Made by a program: the position numbers and the translations under genes. This document shows positions 22,594 through 34,292 of a stretch of 64,000 nucleotides of DNA, in pieces. Origin of the DNA: Mucidula mucida. Lineage: Eukaryota > Basidiomycota > Agaricomycetes > Agaricales > Physalacriaceae. The stretch spans positions 62,001-126,000 of the forward strand of contig JADNYV010000039.1 of assembly GCA_015501055.1 (NCBI GenBank). Direction: 5' to 3'. Each line of letters starts with the position of its first letter. The first letter of the stretch is position 1. Under the pieces are notes generated by a model. That model was not told where the DNA came from, searched no databases, and was given only the letters and a program-made list of their open reading frames with translations.

Positions 22594-24862
22594 ATGGTTT
22601 TCTTCGCTAAACTTCTCTCCTTCGTCTTGGTCGCCTTGTCCGCACATGCTGTTCCGTTCCCTGCAACATCCAAGCATACCACGCATCGCACGCGCGTGAT
22701 TGGACGTCGTGCGATCACTGTCGAGGCTTACCATCCTCCGACAGACTACAAGGTGATCATTTAGCCCTGCTTCTGACCGTTCTTGAGCGCTTACGCTTTG
22801 AAGACGTTTGGCGCTGAAGGGAAAGATATTCCCGCCTCTTTTGCCGCACAATCTTTGGAGGATGTAACCAAGTCCGTCGTTGCCTCAGAGCTTGGTATCG
22901 ACACCGATAAGATCTCGTTCACGAGCGGCTTCGCTAACGACGTTAGCTATACATATGCAAAACAAGTCCATGCAAGTGTGCTTCTGAAATTTCTATGGAT
23001 GTCAAATCTGACAGGCTCCATAGGAAGGCGTAGAGTTCACTAATGCTGTCGCCAATGTCGCCATCAAGGACAACAAACTCGTCGCATTTGGTGCTTCCTT
23101 CGTCGATACCTGTATGTTCCATCAGAACGATGGTCAAGCGTGCTATTTAACGTTATACTAGCTAACATCGCCGACTCTACCCCGACTATCGATGTCGCGT
23201 CTGTGATCCCGACGATTGAGGAGCAACTGGACGGCACGTTCAACGGTGACACAAAGCTCAACTATCTGGCTCTCGACGATGGCTCTGTCGCTCTCACGCA
23301 TGCCATACAAATCCAGAATGAGGAAACGAACGCGTGGTTCGAGGCTTACGTTGACGCGCACACCGGCGAACTGCTCAGCGTTGCAGACTTTGTCGCGGAA
23401 CTCAGCGTGAGAGTTGTCGAATATCAGTAGAGATCGTACTAACAGCGACGCATAGTATAGAGTTATTCCCATTGAGATCGATGCTGGTGTGGATGGCTTT
23501 GAGCAAGAACTCCTTGTCGATCCTGAGAACCTGGACTCTTCCCCTGCCGGATGGGTCACTTCTACAGCTACCGAGTCAGTGCTTTTTACTCTTTCTCTCA
23601 GATCCTTCAATCATAATCTAATAGGGGTAACAATGTCGTTTCGTTCAAGGGCACTCAAACAAACACGACAACTGGTTTCAACTTTACTTATGACCTGACT
23701 CTGGCTCCGACCGCTGGTTCAAATATCGATGCTGCTCGCGTGAACTCGTTCTACCTGATCAACGCCGTACATGACATTCTCTACCAGTACGGCTGGACGG
23801 AGAGCTCGTTCAATTTCCAGACCGACAACTTTGGGAAAGGCGGTGCGGGGAACGACCGTGTTCTGATGAGCGTGCAGGATGCTAGTGGAACCAACAACGC
23901 CAACTTTGCCACGCCACCCGAGTAAGCCATTTAGTGTGGCGCAATAAAAGACACTGATGAACTCCATTCCCTATGTTCTCAGCGGGAGGAGTGGAACTTG
24001 TAGAATGTTTATCTTCACCTTGACTAACCCGAGGCGCGATGGGACTGCAAAATGACATTGTCGTTCACGAGTTCACGCATGGGCTGACGAATCGAATGAC
24101 CGGTGGCGGAACTGCTACATGCTTGCAGACTCTCGAAGGAGGGGTTTGGGCGAAGGATGGAGCGATTCAGAACGTATATTTCTCGTCTACCGGTGATCCT
24201 AAGAACTGAACTTTTGAATAGATGTCTATGTATGTCTTTTTGTCAACTCCAGCGCGCCTCTTCCAATAATGCTGCCTGCAGATGGACCGAACAGACTTCT
24301 GCGGAGACTCCCGATAAGGCCATGGGCGTATGGGTGCTCGACGACGCTGCTGGTGTCCGTAGTCACCCATACTCCACCTCTGCTACCGTCAACCCTCTTC
24401 GCTATTCCAGTCTTCAGACTCTTAATGAAGTACACGGCAAGTCCCGACTTTTCCCCGCTCTGCTATCAACCTGATGTGAAAACCAGATATCGGCGAAGTT
24501 TGGACTAACATCCTGTACAACGTCTACGCTGCGCTCGTAGGAGAGCTCGGCTGGTCTGCTACCGCCAAGACAGATTCCACGGGTAGCGAAGGTAACATCG
24601 TCTGGCTTCATCTGTTCGTCGATGCTCTTGCTCTGCAGCCGTGTAACCCTACTTGTAAGGAAACCAATATTTCTCTCTCTGCTTGTATTAACGACATCAT
24701 CCCCTTGTAGTTGTTACTGCTCGCGATGCGTGGATTCAAGCCGACGTGAACCGATACGGAGGTGCCAATGCGTGCACTCTGTGGACCGCCTTTGCCAGTC
24801 GCGGTCTCGGCGTTGGGGCAGCGAACCATGTTGATAACTCGGATGTCCCTAGTGGTTGTTGA
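22594..24862 (+). pseudogene. fungalysin (M36) secreted metalloprotease gene with apparent frameshifts
   Basis: The gene starts with a signal peptide, MVFFAKLLSFVLVALSAHA. It then has the propeptide (exons 22594-22752, 22804-22971, 23024-23111, 23162-23406, 23456-23574, 23625-23921) and the catalytic part with NDIVVHEFTHGLTNRMTGG, which holds the zinc-binding HExxH, and GLGEGWSD with the third-ligand glutamate. The C-terminal exons read IGEVWTNILYNVYAALVGEL, LFVDALALQPCNPTF and ARDAWIQADVNRYGGANAC, with the stop at 24860-24862. The intron after 22971 uses a GC donor (GCAAGT). Two frame breaks remain unexplained: RRDGTAK before NDIVVHE (near 24045) needs a +1 shift, and the frame changes again between CLQTLEGG and GLGEGWSD (near 24140). 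The product would be an extracellular protease made as a proenzyme, but as read the gene is damaged exactly around the active site. Sequencing error is possible. Confidence 0.75.
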
Positions 24863-25396
24863 GTGGTATATACCCTCAAGAAACGATATGTACATCGTCT
24901 GAAGATATACCAAGGACTTATTCAAAGGCCCGCAATCTTTTCTCATCACAGGGACGGGGTCGGAACTGTGGTATACTTATTGCAAACGAGAGGCGTGCAT
25001 CGACTTGTCCAACAGAGGTTAAATGTTTCTCTGTGTTGGCTTTGCGCTGCGCCTCTGATCGATCAAACCGGTCTACACCGGCCACCTGATCGTCTTGCAC
25101 TCGAACGTAGTCATTGTTACTTATTATGAGAGACTGAAGGCGGCCTCGAGATTTCCAGATTCAGCGAATCCTTCGAGACCGGAGCAAAGGCGAATGAGCC
25201 TTAAGGCATATACATTGATGATCATCGTTCCGGACATGAAAGTGCTAGGAGGACATGTTATAAGTACAGCAAGAGTTGTACAACACAGATAAAAATACAT
25301 AGGTACAGAACACGACTTGTATTCGATTTCAACCAGATAAGACCGTTTGTCCCCATAGCTCAGATAGCAATTTCTGGGCCAGCACCTCTGACGCGC
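24863..25396. other. intergenic between convergent genes
   Basis: This is the shared 3' side of the plus-strand protease gene and the minus-strand SNF2 gene. No feature is recognised. Confidence 0.4.
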
Positions 25397-27360
25397 TCAG
25401 CAGTTGATCCGCATTTCCTGTTTCTTCCTCTGCATCTGCAAAGAAGTTGGCTCGTTACGAACGTTGAAGCAAGAATGAAACCCACACACCTCTAAGATCT
25501 TATCCTCGACAATACCCGGAATGATGATCTTGTAGATGTGAACGATCTTGTCCTGGCCAATGCGATGAACGCGGTTGACGGCTTGTTCCTGTGCGTACCG
25601 ACGATGAGTACGTTTGGAGTTCAAGAAAACGCGATGCGCACCTCAACTGCGGGATTGAACCACGGATCCATGATGATCACGTTGTTGCAAGCTGCGAGAT
25701 TGAGGCCTACTAGTGTCATGGTGGTGTTCATGACATTCATGTTAAACAACGTACCCGTCCCGTCTGCCTTCAAAGACACGAGCATCACCGTAATACTAAC
25801 GTCTTCTGACTTGAGGATGACTTGGAGAGCCAAGTCTCTCTGCATTCTGGTCATACGTCCGTCATCTAGTCAAGTGTTGAGCGGCATGCCGATAGCCAAG
25901 TAGACACTTACATCTGACGCTCTCGTATCCATGTTTGTGCAGAAAGCCGGCAAGTATATCGAGGAAGGACGTGAACTGTGAGATAACGACCGTCTTCTCC
26001 ACCCCCGGACGTTGCTTGATCTCTCCAAGGATCGAAAGCAGTTTCTTCATCTTGATTGAAACACCAAAGGCGACTCTGTCCAGTGCTGGCGGGGCATCCG
26101 ACCTAAAGACACAATTAAAGGCAGTGATATAGAGAGCAAAGAACATACGTTTCATCATCCATCTCATCATCCATTTTATCCAACTCGTTTTGATCCGGAT
26201 CGCTGAGATCGAGCTTCATCTCCTCATCGTCGAATTCTTCTTCTTGTTCCGAGGTGATATTCTGATAAACAAGTTGAGGATGAAGACATGCTTGGCGCTT
26301 GCGAGTGTAGCCGGCGAGAGCATTCTTAGCAGCAGGAACGTTGGTGTTCCCAGCCCTAAAATTTGTACCAGCCGCCACCACATGATAGAATTGTTGTTCT
26401 CTTTCGCTGAATGCACGATTCATTTGATAGCGTAGAGGGGGCTTGAGTGTGACATCCCAGTTGTACTTGTCCTTCTTTGTACGCCGGAGCATCACCTGTT
26501 CCAAGAAAGTCTACAAAGAGTACGATGAGGTATCAGCTATGCATAACAGTGAAATAACATACATGGACGGCGGTGACTTGAGAAGGCGACAGTGTAATCT
26601 CGCGTTTCCCTCTCGGAAAGACCAGTTGAGGTGCAAGATGCGTTATACGCAAGAAATCAAAGAGCGAGTACAAGTCGGCGCATGTGTTTTGACTGGAAGA
26701 ACACGATGTCAGTCACGTCGCGCACCTTCACGAAGACGCTCACATTGGTGTGCCCGTCATTGCCCAGCGATACTCGCTCTTCAAGGCACCGCATGCAATG
26801 CTGCGCTTGATACCTTTGCTATGAATGAGATGACCTTCGTCTGACAATAGGCGATAAGCCTGAGAAGAACACTTGACAATAATGATCCGCACCTAAAGTC
26901 ATTCAGACTTACAGCGTTGGTCCCCTTCGCTCATCATGTTGAGCGATATCATCAAAGACCCTGATCAACATCGTGATAGTCTTGCCAAACCTGAGCAGAA
27001 AGCACGATGAATAGCGCCTCTGGTAGAGGCAGGACAGCATACCCCATGTCATCAGCAATGATCCCACCCTTGAACTTAGGATCAGCCTCCTTCCGCGCCA
27101 TCCACGTTCGGCTACATTCTTGATACGTTTTCAAGTTGAAGTCGGGAGGTAACTCATGCTTCCAACTGGACTGCTTTGCGCTCCACTTAGCCGGTACTGG
27201 AACCGAACCAGGTGCAACGGAAGAGGCAACGGCAGACTTGCGACTGTTTCTCTTAGCTGGTGGGGGAGGGAAGCCACTGCGGAGAATCTGGAGGAGGAAA
27301 CGAAATGGCTGGCCGAGGATGCGGAGAATGCTTTGCTTCGATGGTCGTGGTATTGGCACC
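25397..27360 (-). CDS. SNF2-family helicase-like ATPase, reduced
   Basis: From the 5' side the gene has a basic Ser/Pro-rich leader and TWMARKEADPKF. Motif I is split by an intron: GGIIADDMG joins FGKTITMLIRVFDD. DEGH-type motif II lies in RLLSDEGHLIH, then IKRSIACGALKSEYRWAMTG and, after another intron, TPIQNTCADLYSLFDFLR. LRRTKKDKYNW and KRQACLHPQLVY follow. The second lobe has VVISQFTSFLDIL, GLNLAACNNVIIMDPWFNPA and, after an intron, EQAVNRVHRIGQDKIVHIYK. The stop is at 25397-25399. The pattern is closest to Rad16/Rad5-like SNF2 proteins of basidiomycetes. About 80 residues expected between motifs I and II (motif Ia and the partner-strand contact region) are missing, and the joint there does not keep frame. 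Function is therefore doubtful. The 5' end is uncertain. Confidence 0.65.
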
Positions 27361-28479
27361 TCATGAAGCGGTGGAGGGATTCCACAGGCCGAAGTCGATG
27401 ATAACGAGTTTGAGAACTGATTTCTTTCATGTTGCTCTGCAATAAAGAGAAGCCTGATTCCAAACGTGGGCTAGGCTACCCCACCTGTCATCCTATTCAC
27501 CTTACTCGACGAATCGCGCCTACTGTCAGCCTTGGGATGACCGGGCCGCGGCATGGCGACAACTCCTTGGTCCTCAAGTTCACCAGAAGAAAGGCTACTG
27601 AATGTCCCATTAGAAGGGGAGATAACCTTGTTATAGAGATACGAAAGCACGAACATCGAGCATGGGAGTCAAGACGATAGCACAGTTCCGTGGGACGAGA
27701 TATCTCTTTGACCCTGATTTGGAATAAAGGCTTTTGACGCCATCATGTGACGTAGAAGCAGGCGTTCTTTCAGCTTCTGAGATGTTCACTGAGCGTCAGC
27801 GAGAGGATATGGACCACTCCTACCAGTATCGCGGGAGAGCCATTGATACCCTGACGAGAAGAGCTACTACATGCTACTGCCAGAAGTCGCATCTAGCGTC
27901 AAGGCCATACACTTGACGCGAAGTCCGAGGCCTATAAAGAGACTGGTTAGATACGAAGGGTACGGAGTCCAAGGTATGCCGACTTTGCGCAAGGCTGGAA
28001 AGAGTGATTGGTCTCGGAGCATCATGAACCGCGTATGCGAGCTACATCGTGGCAGAACGGACGAAGAATGTATGTCCTTGCTTGGCTACAGCATCATCCC
28101 AACCCTTCTCCTCCTTCGACGATCCACCTCACCGGGAATGAAGGCCGAGGCTGGAATCTATTACGCATGACTGCCTCAATGCGTCGGTACCGCTAGCTCG
28201 TCGCGTCATTGCTCCGGTATCTTACTCTCGCAAGTCCACATTCCGTGGATTCTCTGATCTTAACAAATCCACGAAGTTAACGGGCTACGGGCCTCTTGAA
28301 ATCACGGTGTCTTGAGAGGTACCTGTACTCTGTTCGAAGCTCCTTACTCCCTCAACAGGGCTCGGCCTTTCTACATTCGGATAGTCTTCAAATATTCGTC
28401 ATGCCCTACTCCAAATGATGCTCACGGTAGCATACTAGATGGACGGACAGACCCATCACCATGTGTACTAGACGCGACC
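27361..28479. other. no gene established
   Basis: Frames of up to 100 residues on the plus strand (27734-28190) show no family motif and are broken between frames. The region may include an upstream exon of the SNF2 gene near 27400 and the up-region of the AA14-like gene. Confidence 0.35.
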
Positions 28480-28487
28480 TATAAAAA
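28480..28487 (+). promoter_or_regulatory. TATA box of the AA14-like gene
   Basis: TATAAAAA lies 65 bases before the start codon at 28545, followed by a T-rich stretch, a usual arrangement for a strongly regulated fungal gene. Confidence 0.6.
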
Positions 28488-28544
28488 CGCTTTTTTCGAC
28501 GCAAGAGCTCACTCCCCAACTACCGCTCTGAACTCCAAGACATC

Positions 28545-30001
28545 ATGCTTTCAAATATGTTCTTGCTGCTTTCGACGTCTCTGTCTGTTACTGCACATAT
28601 TGTCGCGTTCTCGCATGGGATGTACTGCGAGAACGTGCGTCTTTCTTTCCTCCGTAAAACTATTCGCGACCCCTTAACGTATCATTGCAGGGGCTCTCCG
28701 GTACCGACCAGGATTCCAGTATCGGTGTCGACCCAATGTACCAATTACCGAAGGGAAAATGGTGGAGTAAGTTTTTCGATATCATTTCAACGAAATAGGG
28801 CTCACTCCACGTTGAAGTGCATCGTTTCGACCAATGCGAGTCCCGCCCGCCCGTCATGCATGAATTTCTCGAGATGTAAGCTGTAGTTTGCAAGTATGGC
28901 TTTTGTTCTCTCTTATCGCATCTCGTAGACCCGCTGGTGGTTCTTTTACAGTCGAATTAGCGGCAAGTCAAACGTTCACCACACTCTCTTTCGGAGGAAC
29001 TAGAGTAGGCCTTTTCCCTGATGGCGAGGAACACCCGGAATTTGAGCAAGACGTCAGTTCAACTCCGAAAGTCTGGGCTCGTACTGACTGCGCATTCGTA
29101 GCATTCCACTTGTATCACTTCTCCCAATAGTGCGTATAGGTCTCTATCTAAAACACCACCTTCTTGACGAAGAACAGTACATACGCAGAACGAATCAATG
29201 GCCGCGGGAACTGCATTTGCGATCTCATATCAAGTATTCAATCCGAACCCTCGCCATTTCATTACTGATCCCTTTTGCAGTCCAACATCAACAAAGTCAC
29301 ACCGGAGAATCTCGTAGTCTTCAGTGTACTTGAAAAGTGTGCCCTTCTCGTAACCACTTCACCTTGATAGATTTATCATTGATAGATCGCCATGGCACCG
29401 AGTCGCTACCTACGATGTACCTGCGGGTCTTCCTGCCTGTCCTCCTGGAGGTTGTATCTGCGCTGTGCGTTCTTTCCTGAAATGCTTCATTGTGGCGTAG
29501 CTTATACTATCGTAGTGGGGTTGGGTAAGCCATACCAGCATACTTGGGATATCTCTAACCCAATCCGCTTGTACAGATACCCAATGGGTAAGTCTTGACT
29601 CGTTTTCGGATGTGCCGATTCAAACCCTGACAGATGCGGTGAACCGAATATGTACATGTTCCCATACAAATGCATGGTGACTGGCTCGACGAGCACGACT
29701 CCGCTAGGAAAGCCTGTCCCTCCGGTCTGGTGCGAAAATGACCAGTCGAAATGCATTTCTGGTCCAAAACAGATGTTGTATTGGCACCAGGCTGACGGTA
29801 ACAACATCGATGTCAACGGATGGGACGTGTCGGGTTCGCCGAAGTCCCCTGGATATAACGCGAAATGCGGCTTCAAACACGGTACGTTCCTCAATAAACC
29901 TTTCAGGGAGACACTTCGCTGATAGTGCTTCGTACTACGTAGGCGCTCAGAACGATATTTTCGCTATTATGCCAAAACGGTTTGAGAAAGACCATTGGTA
30001 A
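28545..30001 (+). CDS. AA14-like secreted His-brace protein
   Basis: Twelve exons join in frame: 28545-28634, 28691-28766, 28818-28875, 28929-29052, 29102-29129, 29178-29233, 29281-29336, 29386-29464, 29516-29524, 29577-29587, 29634-29881 and 29943-30001, giving 297 residues. A signal peptide ending SLSVTA leaves an N-terminal histidine ([13 protein letters not shown]). A second conserved region is [15 protein letters not shown]. Later come [65 protein letters not shown] and GAQNDIF near the end. The mature N-terminal His plus WWMH fit a copper His-brace, and the [10 protein letters not shown] and GAQNDIF blocks match the AA14 LPMO framework. The substrate is unknown and the protein is only a relative of characterised xylan-acting AA14 enzymes. 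Two consecutive exons are only 9 and 11 nt long. No defect is seen. Confidence 0.85.
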
Positions 30002-30406
30002 CCCTCGTGCTTGATGAATTTAGAAGAGACAATGCACATGTTTTACGATTAAATTGAAGAACTATTTCTTCAGAATGAGATTTGCCTGACAGCGCCTTTG
30101 CAAGAAAGATTACACTATACTTCGTACAATAACAGTGTCCATCACAGGGCTTAACAACCTTTCGGGACATCCGAGCATGAATGCTGAGACGCATTTCCTC
30201 GCTCGTAGGTTTGCAGAGCTAGAGCATTGACTAATAAATGAAACTGATACAATGCTAGCCGTGGAATATGTCTTGGCGTTAGCAGACCAGTCGAGCTTTC
30301 TCACGAGAGCAGCGGAGAGTTCTGGTCAAGGAAGTCGATCGTCATTGGATTGCCGCCACAAACAAAATTTTAGAGTCATGCAAAATATTGGAAAACTGAG
30401 CCTCTG
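30002..30406. other. intergenic; inner 50 bp may belong to the repeat border
   Basis: No gene. GTCATGCAAAATATTGG at about 30375-30391 is the inverse of CCAATATTTTACATGAC beyond T copy C (about 43593-43609), so the inverted pair B/C may extend to here. Confidence 0.5.
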
Positions 30407-30817
30407 AAACAAAAGGTTCTGTCATGTCCCGTTAATGGACTGAACTTTCACAGCAGTCGGGTGTAGAGCCTGAGTCAGTCCTACATGCCCGTCAGGAAAC
30501 TCCAGAGCTGGCCAACTCAAATTCCTCAAACTGACCACCGGGTAACCTTTGCCTACCTTATGAACAAGTGCTGATATACTACACTACGACTACAGCTACT
30601 GTACAGCTACTACACCAACACTTGCTCATAGTTTAAACAGCAGTTACCTGGGGGTATGTGACACATTGTCAGTCTGTGACTAGCTGCAATCATTCAGTCC
30701 ATCCAGAGAGGATCAGACCTGCATCTACCTTAGGGCAGGATTTGTAGGACTGAAAGAGATATTGAGTATTATCCTGCGGACAGAGTGAAACAGAATTTAG
30801 GGGAGGGATGTCTACCG
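30407..30817 (-). repeat. dispersed repeat T, copy B (inverted)
   Basis: This is the reverse complement of the other T copies, with the same hairpin and the same outer end near 30407. Together with copy C it forms an inverted pair enclosing about 12 kb. Confidence 0.8.
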
Positions 30818-30846
30818 GCCTGATTGCCGCAACTTCAACTTGAACC

Positions 30847-31688
30847 ATGAACATGTCTGAACTGCCACTTGTATCTTCCCAACTCAATATATTTCCAGAT
30901 CTGCCTCTGGATGTTACCCGCTATATTCTCAAGACAGCGGCTTACATGAACCAAGCAACCACGCTCCAGCTAGTCATGGTGTCTAATTTGAATGGTACGT
31001 GTTCAATTAATATTATTTTAATATTGCCACTGCCATTATTGCAGGATAGACCCCATTCTAAGATGCTGGTTTTTGACAGTTGTTGGTGGTCACTCAAACA
31101 GCCCATTATTTGCTTAATCTGCTTGGCCTGTTTATGTGTCACCTCAATAACATGATGAATGTTCTATGACTTGGTTCTCCCCTATGCCTGTTTGGACACT
31201 CCAAATCTGTTTATCACCCATCTCTACCTCTTTGAAAATTTCCCATACACTGTAAAGTGTATTCCCTGCAGTATAACACATCTTTTACTGACCACTGAAT
31301 ACATTGTGGAACTGCGGGCTAATACTCTGCCTCAGATCATTGCCTACTGTCCCAACCTCACACACATCTGTGTTAACTTCCAATTTTTTCCAAATACACA
31401 TGCAATTTCTCTGTGTTCATTAATGACCTTCTCAATGTCCTTCCGCTCACCATAAAGGTTTTTACCATGCGCCTCAATATCAACGCTGGACAAATGAAGA
31501 AGAACTATTTAAAGGATTCCTTGATTATGATAAAAGATTCTTGGTTTGTGCCGATCTACACAACTGAGAGCTGGTACCGGTTTTCTTTGACTGGGCTGGC
31601 ATGTCACAAACCTCTTGAAACAAATGTTGATGTCAACTGGGGTGCAAATGTGTATGCTGATTTGGATATCTGGGAGTTTGCAGAATAG
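30847..31688 (+). pseudogene. decayed F-box-like gene
   Basis: It starts MNMSELPLVSSQ and continues FPDLPLDVTRYILKTAAYMN, which has the look of the F-box-like start common in agaricomycete proteins, then LQLVMVSNLN and an intron (GTACGT..TTGCAG). The following exon has WIDPIL followed by stops and frame changes. Leucine-rich pieces ITHLYLFENFPYT, AYCPNLTHICVNF and a stretch ending YADLDIWEFAE (stop near 31686-31688) lie in different frames. CpG is scarce and TpG/CpA common compared with flanking genes. Confidence 0.55.
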
Positions 31689-31959
31689 TATCTTTGGTCA
31701 AAGGCGGAGTTTTGTGAGTATTTCTATACTATCCAAGGAGTTCCACACTAATAAGGTTTAGTGTAGGACATATCAAATTCTTTTGTTTTTATCTCAAAGA
31801 ATCTTTAAGTTGTTGCCATATATGCAACATGTACTAAACACTGCTGGTTTCTGCTGAATCTTTTTGCTGTCCAATGCTGGTGTTGCCGGTCTTAAAAGAC
31901 ACCTTCTATTCAATGATGGTTAAGACAAAGTGTTAGATTTGATGAATATGCTACTGAAT

Positions 31960-32307
31960 GATTGATCCAATTGCCAAATTTGCTATGCCTTCAACCATCA
32001 TGTCATGTGCACATGTCTTTTGCAAAAAGAAGGAACCCACTAATGACATCCTCAGCATCAAGTTTATTGTTATTGTACAAATATTTACAGTCCTTTGTTT
32101 TGTCATTCCTTGAGAGGAAGGACACAAGATTGGCCTTGAGGTATGATAAGTATTCTTAAACCTTGCTGAGTTTAGCTTAAGTTGCACTGCAGACAGTCTT
32201 CCTAGGTTTCCTCATACATAGCACTGACAACACCTCCAAGTACAACAATAACAAATCTCCAGTCAAAAGCTTCTTTGATGCCATACCAAACTTGATCAAC
32301 CCCCTCG
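31960..32307 (+). pseudogene. decayed DUF300 gene copy, first part
   Basis: From about 32020 the sequence aligns with the intact-looking DUF300 gene: SIKFIVIV against SVKFIVFVP, the FVLSFL region, the intron before ACTGCAGAC, and the stretch up to ATCAACCCCCTCG. It lacks the exon that reads GYTATDSLTATEVMNGINS in the other copy. The same pseudogene continues at 33692-33763 (VNFLYKIASLLPLF) and, after the retrotransposon, at 42728-42906 (FTGFQCR.. in a broken frame, equivalent to FSEAFNVDNS). Intron sequence is kept, so it is a DNA-level copy. Many differences are C-to-T or G-to-A. Confidence 0.75.
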
Positions 32308-33691
32308 CATCAGTAAATTCTCATCTGTATGGTGGTGCATGGCACAGTATGGCGTATGACACGGCATGATGCCAGACGTGCCATACAAAGCCAGACCCTG
32401 CAGCCATACATTGACAGAGTTGTCATACTTACTTCTTGGAAGATAATCAAAGAGTCATTCAAAACACAATGTTTCCACTTCAGTGTAATAGTGCTGAAGT
32501 TGTCAGTGGCCATTGCTCTCTCGTCGTCAAAGTTGGGATGATGAATCCGGTTATGGACCAGTCTAAGGTGCATGGTCTGTGCGTGAGCACACAATTGATC
32601 ATGTGCATGTTGGTCTTAGTTTTTCGTTAAGTCTTTTCTTACCTTCCCCCATCACCCTCAATGCCATCTGACTAGATGATGCTTATATGCATTTGCTCAC
32701 GCTAGTTTCTCCATTGCATGCATTGTCACCCACAGATCCCGTGCCCCATTGCGCACAATTCTACTACTGGACGAATATAAATTGAGAACGGGCTGCAAGA
32801 ATAAGGATAGCGACGACTCCGAGGTAATGGGAGCACGGCAATCACAATCCTACGAGGTGGCAATGATTTTAGCAAGGCGGACATAACCATTTCAAGGCGC
32901 AATAACACTACTGTTCTGACTACAATTCTGATGTGACGTGGACAAACGAGCTGTGGCTATGAGGACCAACGACAAGGACCATAATGGTGACTTCTACAAG
33001 TACCACAATGTTGACACGGACAACGGTTGTGACAATGGCAATGACACTGGATACTGAGGCCAGAACGAGGACAAGAACCATATGCAGCATTAACAAGAAT
33101 TGAGGACCGTAAGGCGACCCAGGACGATAGGCACAGAACAATGGTACGACCGACTTGGAGGACAAGAATGACTTGCAGGAGGTCAGCAGTGAGGCAAAGG
33201 TCCTAAGTGCAAGTATGCAGTCAAGGTAAGGGCTCCCAGTTGCTGTTTCCCCGCTCCTATCTATCTGCAGGTACTTTTGTGACCGCCACTGGCGACAGGA
33301 CACCCAGAACAAGATTCTCCGCAAGCATGCACCACCCACCGGCCATCTGCTTGAGCGCCGCCGCACCCTCCCTGTGCATGCTCTACCAGTATGGCGCGTC
33401 ACATTCGTATTTCTGGTAGATCCTGTATGTGGTTTATGTAGTCGATGACAATACACATTATTTTATTTTATTCTATCTGTGTCATGTGTCAAATGAGCGA
33501 TGAAGCCTGAAATATGTAGATTTGAGTATTATATAAATAGTATGGTGCTGTATAGTTGGCATGTATGGCCTCGTATGGCTGGTGTATGGTGTGATGCAGG
33601 TCACTTTATGTTGCCATACATGAACATGGCTGTATGGTTTGCATGGTTTGTATGGAAACATACCAACCATACAGGCGGGTACTTACTGATG
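32308..33691. mobile_element. CACTA-like non-autonomous element
   Basis: The ends are inverted: CATCAGTAA at 32308 and TTACTGATG ending at 33691. They are followed inward on both sides by many copies of CTGTATGG/TGGTATGG, resembling subterminal repeats. The element splits the DUF300 pseudogene between ATCAACCCCCTCG and AACTTTCTCTACA. The flanking TCG/TCA could be a diverged 3-bp target duplication. No transposase is visible. Assignment to the EnSpm/CACTA group rests only on the 3-bp duplication and the subterminal repeats. Confidence 0.55.
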
Positions 33692-33763
33692 TCAACTTTC
33701 TCTACAAGATTGCATCCTTGCTGCCCTTGTTTGTACAGCATAATCAAGGTGACCCGGTCATTT

Positions 33764-34292
33764 TGTTACGAATCACCATACTTTCACATTTTCACATCTT
33801 TATTATATCTTATCGGGGCTTGTCTTATCAATCAATGGACTGTTTCATCATCTGTTTCGTCACTGATCATACTCTTTTTCATTACCGAAGCCGTACTCAT
33901 GTCGGACACACGCCCAACACATGGATGACATCATATATGCCGATACCTCATGGACTTCCTATTGTATACACACTACCAACACTCGTAGCACACATGGTTG
34001 TTTCAGTATTATTACTTACATGCAGTTACCACTCATATTTAATGGTTTCACGGACTAGTAGCATACAACACTGGGTCAAGGGCGTGGAGTTAACTCTAGC
34101 GGAAACACGTATGGACAAGGAGTCCCAAACACAGGCTTACTAGTATATAAGCAGTAGTGTAGTATCATTGTACTTTAGTTCCAATCTCGTTTATACACCT
34201 AGCCTAGCCTAGTCTTACGAACACAAACACTTTCTTCCTTAGTTCTTGCTGTGGTACCTGGTTGAGTCTTGTGGCTTAGTCAGTTGCTAACA
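33764..34292 (+). repeat. 5' LTR
   Basis: 529 bp, starting TGTTACGAATC and ending TTGCTAACA. It contains a TATA-like TATATAAGCAG at about 34145 followed by the sequence expected for R/U5. It is about 90% identical by eye to the 3' LTR at 42195-42727, so the element is not very recent. Confidence 0.9.

Noticed and set aside
32920..33456. A 178-residue minus-strand frame
   Set aside because: It lies inside the CACTA-like element in a low-complexity GTGG/ACAA-rich stretch; composition is Val/Ser/His-rich with no motif and no splice context.
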